Positions 61,074-64,000 of a stretch of DNA of 64,000 bases are shown piece by piece. A model generated the notes under the pieces. That model ran no database searches, was not told the origin of the DNA, and saw nothing but the letters and a program-made list of their open reading frames with translations. Made by a program: the position numbers and the translations under genes. Each line of letters begins with the position of its first letter. Position 1 is the stretch's first letter. Source of the DNA: Monodelphis domestica (lineage: Eukaryota > Chordata > Mammalia > Didelphimorphia > Didelphidae); NCBI RefSeq assembly GCF_027887165.1, contig NC_077228.1, forward strand, positions 104,369,799 through 104,433,798, read 5' to 3'.

Positions 61074-62840
61074 CTTAAAATTAAATTATCAAGATATTTT
61101 TAAAAGCTCATGGGCATCGGGTCAAAAACCCTTCTTTAAATGAATTTTGAATGGACTGAAATAGGTAGTGTGGGGGCATTTGTTGGAGAAACTGTATTTT
61201 AGTCTGTCTGGTTTGGAGATAGGACATGATGGTGGAAGGGTTGTGATTATGAAAAATTTCCAAGCATTGTCTACTCTCTTCTACCAGGTGTTGATCCTGA
61301 TGATACCTACAATGAAACCCCTTATGAGAAAGGGTTCTGCTTTGTCTCTTACCTGGCCCACCTGGTAGGAGACCAGGACAAGTTTGACAACTTTCTCAAG
61401 GTATAGTTAATTGTACTGGATTAGAGAATAAAGAGGAGCTTGGAGATGGGGCAGCTTGAGTAAGGAGGAGTTAGAGATGGAAAAGGATGGTTGGGGTGGA
61501 CCCATATCTGGTGCCACTTTGGAGGGGGATTCAGTGATCCCAACAGAGCAAACATTTCCCTTGTAACAGGCCTATGTCAATGAATTTAAATTCCAAAGCA
61601 TCCTAGCTGATGATTTTCTGGAATTCTACTTGGAATATTTCCCTGAACTGAAGAAGCAGAGAGTGGATTCTATACCAGGTATGTAGATGATCTTCGGGCC
61701 CTCTGGTCCATAGGTCCCTGAGGAACGAGGATAGGGAAAGAGAGAATGACTATTTTCGTTTGGGAAAAGCAGAGAAAAGTAAATGAGTAAAAGTTACCTG
61801 GTAATGGCACTTTGGAGAATAAAGTCCCAGGGCTTTACTTGGATCCAAATGGCCTCCTTTTTGGCTGTGACCTATGATTTGCTCCCATTTCCTCTTGGAC
61901 TCACGGCACATGTGAACAAGACTTTGACTGATGCTCGTGCCAAGGCTCGAGTTATGTCCCTGACATTAATTTGCCCTCCTAGAGGTGAAAGGAAATTGAC
62001 TCATAAGATATCTTCTTAGTAAAGGGACATCCTAGTGTCTATACTGACTAAGCTGGGAATTAATTTCCACCTTAAGGGGAGAGAGTAGAGACTGTGCTGT
62101 CCTAATTGAGATTTCTGGTCCTTAAAATGTATCTCTATCCCCACCCCCCACCCCCATGTGGGGGGACTTGAATGAGCAGGATTGTGGAATGGGAAAGCAA
62201 TCACCCCCCCCCCTCCCCAGCACTAGCACTTTGGTCAGGTCCCACAGCCACTAGTCAGATTCGAGGCCCCATATTTCAGAAAACTGAGATTAAAGAGGAG
62301 CCAGCACAGAGAGAAATAAGGGCCGAGGGCCTGAGACACTTAGCTGCTGGGGAGTGGCATCAAATGCTCCTCCAAGCAAAGCCCTCTGCCTGCAAATGGC
62401 ATCATATGATCCCATATAAGATTTTGTGAGAATGAAGGAGAGGTGAACAGTTCACATGTAGTCCTGTTGATGGAGTAAGTTTGGGGTAGGTTTGAGGCCA
62501 GGGTGGGGCAGGGAGGCTGAGGGAAGCTTGCTCCCGGCACAAATGGAGGTTGGAGGTTTGAAGGTAATGACTGTGAAACCCTTTACCAATACCTTCTCTT
62601 ACCTCCACCTTACAGGCTTTGAGTTTGATAGGTGGCTGAACACCCCAGGATGGCCCCCTTACCTACCTGACCTCTCCCCGGGTGACTCACTTATGAAGCC
62701 TGCCGAGGAGCTTGCCGAGCTTTGGGCTGCTGAGAAGCTAGACTTAGGAGCTATTGCTGCTGTGGATATCTCTACCTGGAAGACCTATCAGCTAGTCTAC
62801 TTCCTGGATAAGATCCTACAGAAATCCCCTTTACCTCCTG
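48795..62840 (+). CDS. RNPEP: RNPEP, aminopeptidase B (first nine coding exons; 3' end outside window)
   Basis: Exons 48795-49238, 53673-53813, 54129-54277, 55999-56115, 56884-57119, 60033-60146, 61288-61400, 61570-61678 and 62616-62840 give 1,648 nt in one frame, about 549 of the family's roughly 650 residues. The enzyme is an M1 zinc metallopeptidase that removes N-terminal Arg and Lys from peptides in the secretory pathway and cytosol. The substrate-anchoring motif GGMEN is at residues 297-301, the zinc site HEISH at 324-328 and the third zinc ligand Glu347 in NEGF, so the catalytic core is complete. The N-terminus [18 protein letters not shown] is one residue shorter than human and differs before ARRPLHS. 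The next residues, around NVKKLG in human, and the C-terminal helical domain are not in the window. RNPEPL1 and LTA4H are the relatives; the close match throughout to RNPEP excludes them. Confidence 0.96.
49239..50639. other. RNPEP intron 1, 5' part
   Basis: This stretch holds an L2 tail (about 49465-49590) and otherwise no feature I can name. Confidence 0.5.
49465..49590 (+). repeat. L2 3' end
   Basis: TGTAAGCTCCTTGAAGGCAG and AGTGCCAGGCACGTAAGAGG. Confidence 0.75.
50640..50840 (+). mobile_element. SINE (WSINE1/Mar1 type), intact, with target duplication
   Basis: AAAAAAGATGAAG is perfect at 50627-50639 and 50841-50853. The site reads TT|AAAA. It is near-identical to the copy at 23661, so it is young. 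Confidence 0.95.
52288..52372 (+). repeat. L2 3' end or L2-like insert
   Basis: AACAGTGCCTAGCACATAAT then AGGTGCTTAATAAATGTTTA. Confidence 0.65.
52648..52842 (-). mobile_element. SINE (WSINE1/Mar1 type), diverged
   Basis: CCTTACTTCCCTTCTTAGGA, GGGTCACACATTGAGGAAAT, ending GAGCCACCTGCTGCCC. Confidence 0.85.
53231..53439 (-). mobile_element. SINE (WSINE1/Mar1 type) with perfect target duplication
   Basis: AAGTTTCATTGTTT is identical at 53217-53230 and 53440-53453. It lies 234 bp upstream of RNPEP exon 2. Confidence 0.95.
53673..53813 (+). CDS. RNPEP: RNPEP coding exon 2
   Basis: 141 nt after TTCTCTCAG encode [20 protein letters not shown] and on through [14 protein letters not shown] to SALVE, with donor GAG|GTAAGA. 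Confidence 0.96.
54129..54277 (+). CDS. RNPEP: RNPEP coding exon 3
   Basis: 149 nt encode [20 protein letters not shown] through LVSAEVGP and the first two bases of Arg. Confidence 0.96.
55541..55735 (+). mobile_element. SINE (WSINE1/Mar1 type)
   Basis: GGAGGCAGGTAGGTGGCTCA to TTCTAAGACAGAAGGTAAAG. Confidence 0.88.
55999..56115 (+). CDS. RNPEP: RNPEP coding exon 4
   Basis: 117 nt encode [20 protein letters not shown] through KLFGPYVWG. The donor GTGCAG is weaker than the others but keeps frame with exon 5 (R|YDLLF). Confidence 0.95.
56545..56769 (-). mobile_element. Non-autonomous hAT element, same family as 2953 and 20801
   Basis: The ends CTGTGATGGTGAACC and GGTCGCCATCACTG are inverted repeats. 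GACTAGGG (56537-56544) and GACTAGGT (56770-56777) are the 8-bp duplication, one base apart. The reversed interior reads TTTTTAGAGACAGTG. It lies in RNPEP intron 4. Confidence 0.85.
56884..57119 (+). CDS. RNPEP: RNPEP coding exon 5, catalytic centre
   Basis: 236 nt carry [15 protein letters not shown] and WLNEGF, so the substrate-binding motif and all three zinc ligands lie in one exon. A hAT element ends only 115 bp upstream of it (56545-56769). Confidence 0.97.
57580..57672 (+). repeat. L2-like fragment
   Basis: GGCTATAAGCTTTACATGGG then AACTTTGTATCTCTCCAAGC. Confidence 0.5.
57675..57862 (-). mobile_element. SINE (Mar1-type variant)
   Basis: TAGCCCTTATCTTCTGCCTT, AGGGTCACACAGCTAGGAAG, ending GAGCTATCTACCTGCCC. 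Confidence 0.85.
58430..58545 (+). mobile_element. SINE fragment, rearranged
   Basis: A sense head (GCACAGTGGATAGAGCACTA) runs to GAAGCTGTGTGACTGTGG-like sequence, and then a reversed head (CCACTGAGCCGCCCAGCTGC) follows, so two pieces may be joined. Confidence 0.6.
60033..60146 (+). CDS. RNPEP: RNPEP coding exon 6
   Basis: 114 nt encode [20 protein letters not shown] through NKLRVKIEP. The preceding intron is 2.9 kb. Confidence 0.96.
61027..61071. repeat. (AT)n microsatellite
   Basis: About 20 AT units in RNPEP intron 6. Confidence 0.95.
61288..61400 (+). CDS. RNPEP: RNPEP coding exon 7
   Basis: 113 nt encode [20 protein letters not shown] through DKFDNFLK, ending in phase 0. Confidence 0.96.
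61570..61678 (+). CDS. RNPEP: RNPEP coding exon 8
   Basis: 109 nt encode [20 protein letters not shown] through KKQRVDSIP. Confidence 0.96.
62616..62840 (+). CDS. RNPEP: RNPEP coding exon 9 (last in window)
   Basis: 225 nt encode [20 protein letters not shown] through [11 protein letters not shown] and one base of Gly. The donor is G|GTAAGC. Confidence 0.96.
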
Positions 62841-64000
62841 GTAAGCTCCAGGAAAGCAGTGGACTGGTTAGTCACCAGAGTGATTCCTTATTCCAGATTT
62901 GTGCTTGCTACTGTGAAGAAAACCAGATGAAGCAAACAGGAGCAATTCATCACACTTGGCAAACAGACACAAATACTTGGATAAAAAACATCTAAACCCA
63001 TAAACACGAACATATACAAGTATATAAATGCTGAGTGATATAAAACAGATTTTTAGTCTATTTTACCTTGTTTTGAAGTAGAAAATGATAGGGAACATGA
63101 GGTCTCATGAATTTTGCAAAGGCTTTGCATGTGACAGCAGGAATAGCAAGCTAAATAACAAATTTAACTTGTAGCAGAGAACTTGATTTAACTTGGTTGG
63201 AATTCAGATTTAGATGGATTTTGATAGAAGGACCTATGGAAAGGTCAGGCTGAAATGTGACCCAGATGCCTTAGTCAGTAGAAAGTCTTTACCAAAAGAG
63301 ATCATGACTGTCAGATCCTGAGCTTCAAGGCTCAAATGGTAGAAGACCTGGGCTTCTGATAATTTAGAGATCAGGGATTAAGTGTTTATTCCGTGCACAG
63401 AGTATCTTGGGAGTGTCTTGTGGAGCCTCGTTCTGCCTCATCTTGGAAAGAGGCGGGTACCAAGTATGAGTTGAGTCTGGCTTAGGGACCAGCATATGTT
63501 TTGTCCTGGCCCAGATGCCTAAACAGAGAGCAGCCTTGATTTCAGAGTGACCAGCCTTGGAAGTTGATGCTGATTCCCCCACAATGGTAGATACTACACT
63601 TGGCCATTAAAGGACACTAAAGGTCAGGGTTTTCATTCTATCTCCAAGTTTCTGGTCCCCTTCTCCATTATCTTCCAAGTTGCTGTTGTCTGGTCCTTTC
63701 CTCTTCCAACTTCTCCCTGTATTTTCTTATCCATATCAGCCTCAGTTCTACCCCTCCACAGTCAACATCCTTCTCTGTCATCCGGTTTGACTGTGACCCA
63801 GAAGTTGCCAGTGTTGGGAGACTCCCCTTAGGCCTAGAATTCTTCACAATCTCTACATTATCCTTCCTCATCTATCTCTTTCTACCCTCTTTAGTACAGG
63901 ATGGTCTTTCGCCCACCTCTAGCACATCGCTTCAGAAAAGGTAATAGTTTCATGTTGTCCTTTTGCTTGTTCACTCATTTCAGTCGTGTCTGACTCTTTG
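62841..64000 (+). other. RNPEP: RNPEP intron 9, open at the window end
   Basis: No stretch resembling the next expected residues (NVKKLG and onward in human) follows exon 9, so the intron continues past the window. I see no other gene here. Confidence 0.7.

Noticed and set aside
1-64000. CRISPR arrays, operons, bacterial ribosome binding sites and Rho-independent terminators
   Set aside because: The DNA is vertebrate nuclear. Regular repeats here are microsatellites or dispersed elements.

Overview
The window is nuclear DNA from a marsupial. Two vertebrate genes with canonical GT-AG introns can be read through it. Between and inside them lie marsupial-type repeats: a tRNA-derived SINE of the WSINE1/Mar1 kind (more than 20 copies), marsupial L1, older L2 and MIR pieces, two kinds of non-autonomous hAT element, and LTRs of endogenous retroviruses. 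The species cannot be fixed from sequence reading alone. I lean towards an Australian marsupial such as a dasyurid, with low confidence; an opossum is not excluded.

Layout. 1-12,400 is repeat-rich and has no host gene. It holds L1 pieces, a small retroposed segment, two hAT elements sharing one target octamer, a probable solo LTR, and a full-length L1 (5863-12373) with a perfect 15-bp target-site duplication but broken reading frames. 12,400-15,400 is ordinary intergenic DNA. At about 15,400-15,960 a CpG-rich promoter starts TIMM17A (+), whose six coding exons end at a stop at 30,980. They give a complete 171-residue inner-membrane translocase subunit. 31,800-48,400 is intergenic and holds SINEs, a solo LTR with target duplication (38509-39207), a duplicated antisense LTR block (45857-46844) and a GC-rich block that may be another LTR. 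A second CpG-rich promoter at about 48,540 starts RNPEP (+). Nine coding exons lie in the window, covering residues 1 to about 549 of about 650, with the whole zinc site. The remaining exons lie beyond 64,000.

The order TIMM17A then RNPEP, both on the same strand, is the same as on human 1q32. The two genes work separately: TIMM17A imports presequence proteins into mitochondria, and RNPEP trims basic N-terminal residues from peptides.

No wholly new gene system was found. The most unusual structures are: (1) two different hAT elements that used the same octamer, so three copies of it separate them; (2) a nearly identical inverted repeat of about 220 bp on either side of TIMM17A exon 5; (3) a 106-bp insertion inside L1 ORF2 built of nested hairpins and a trinucleotide run; (4) a recent local duplication of an LTR block together with 34 bp of flank.
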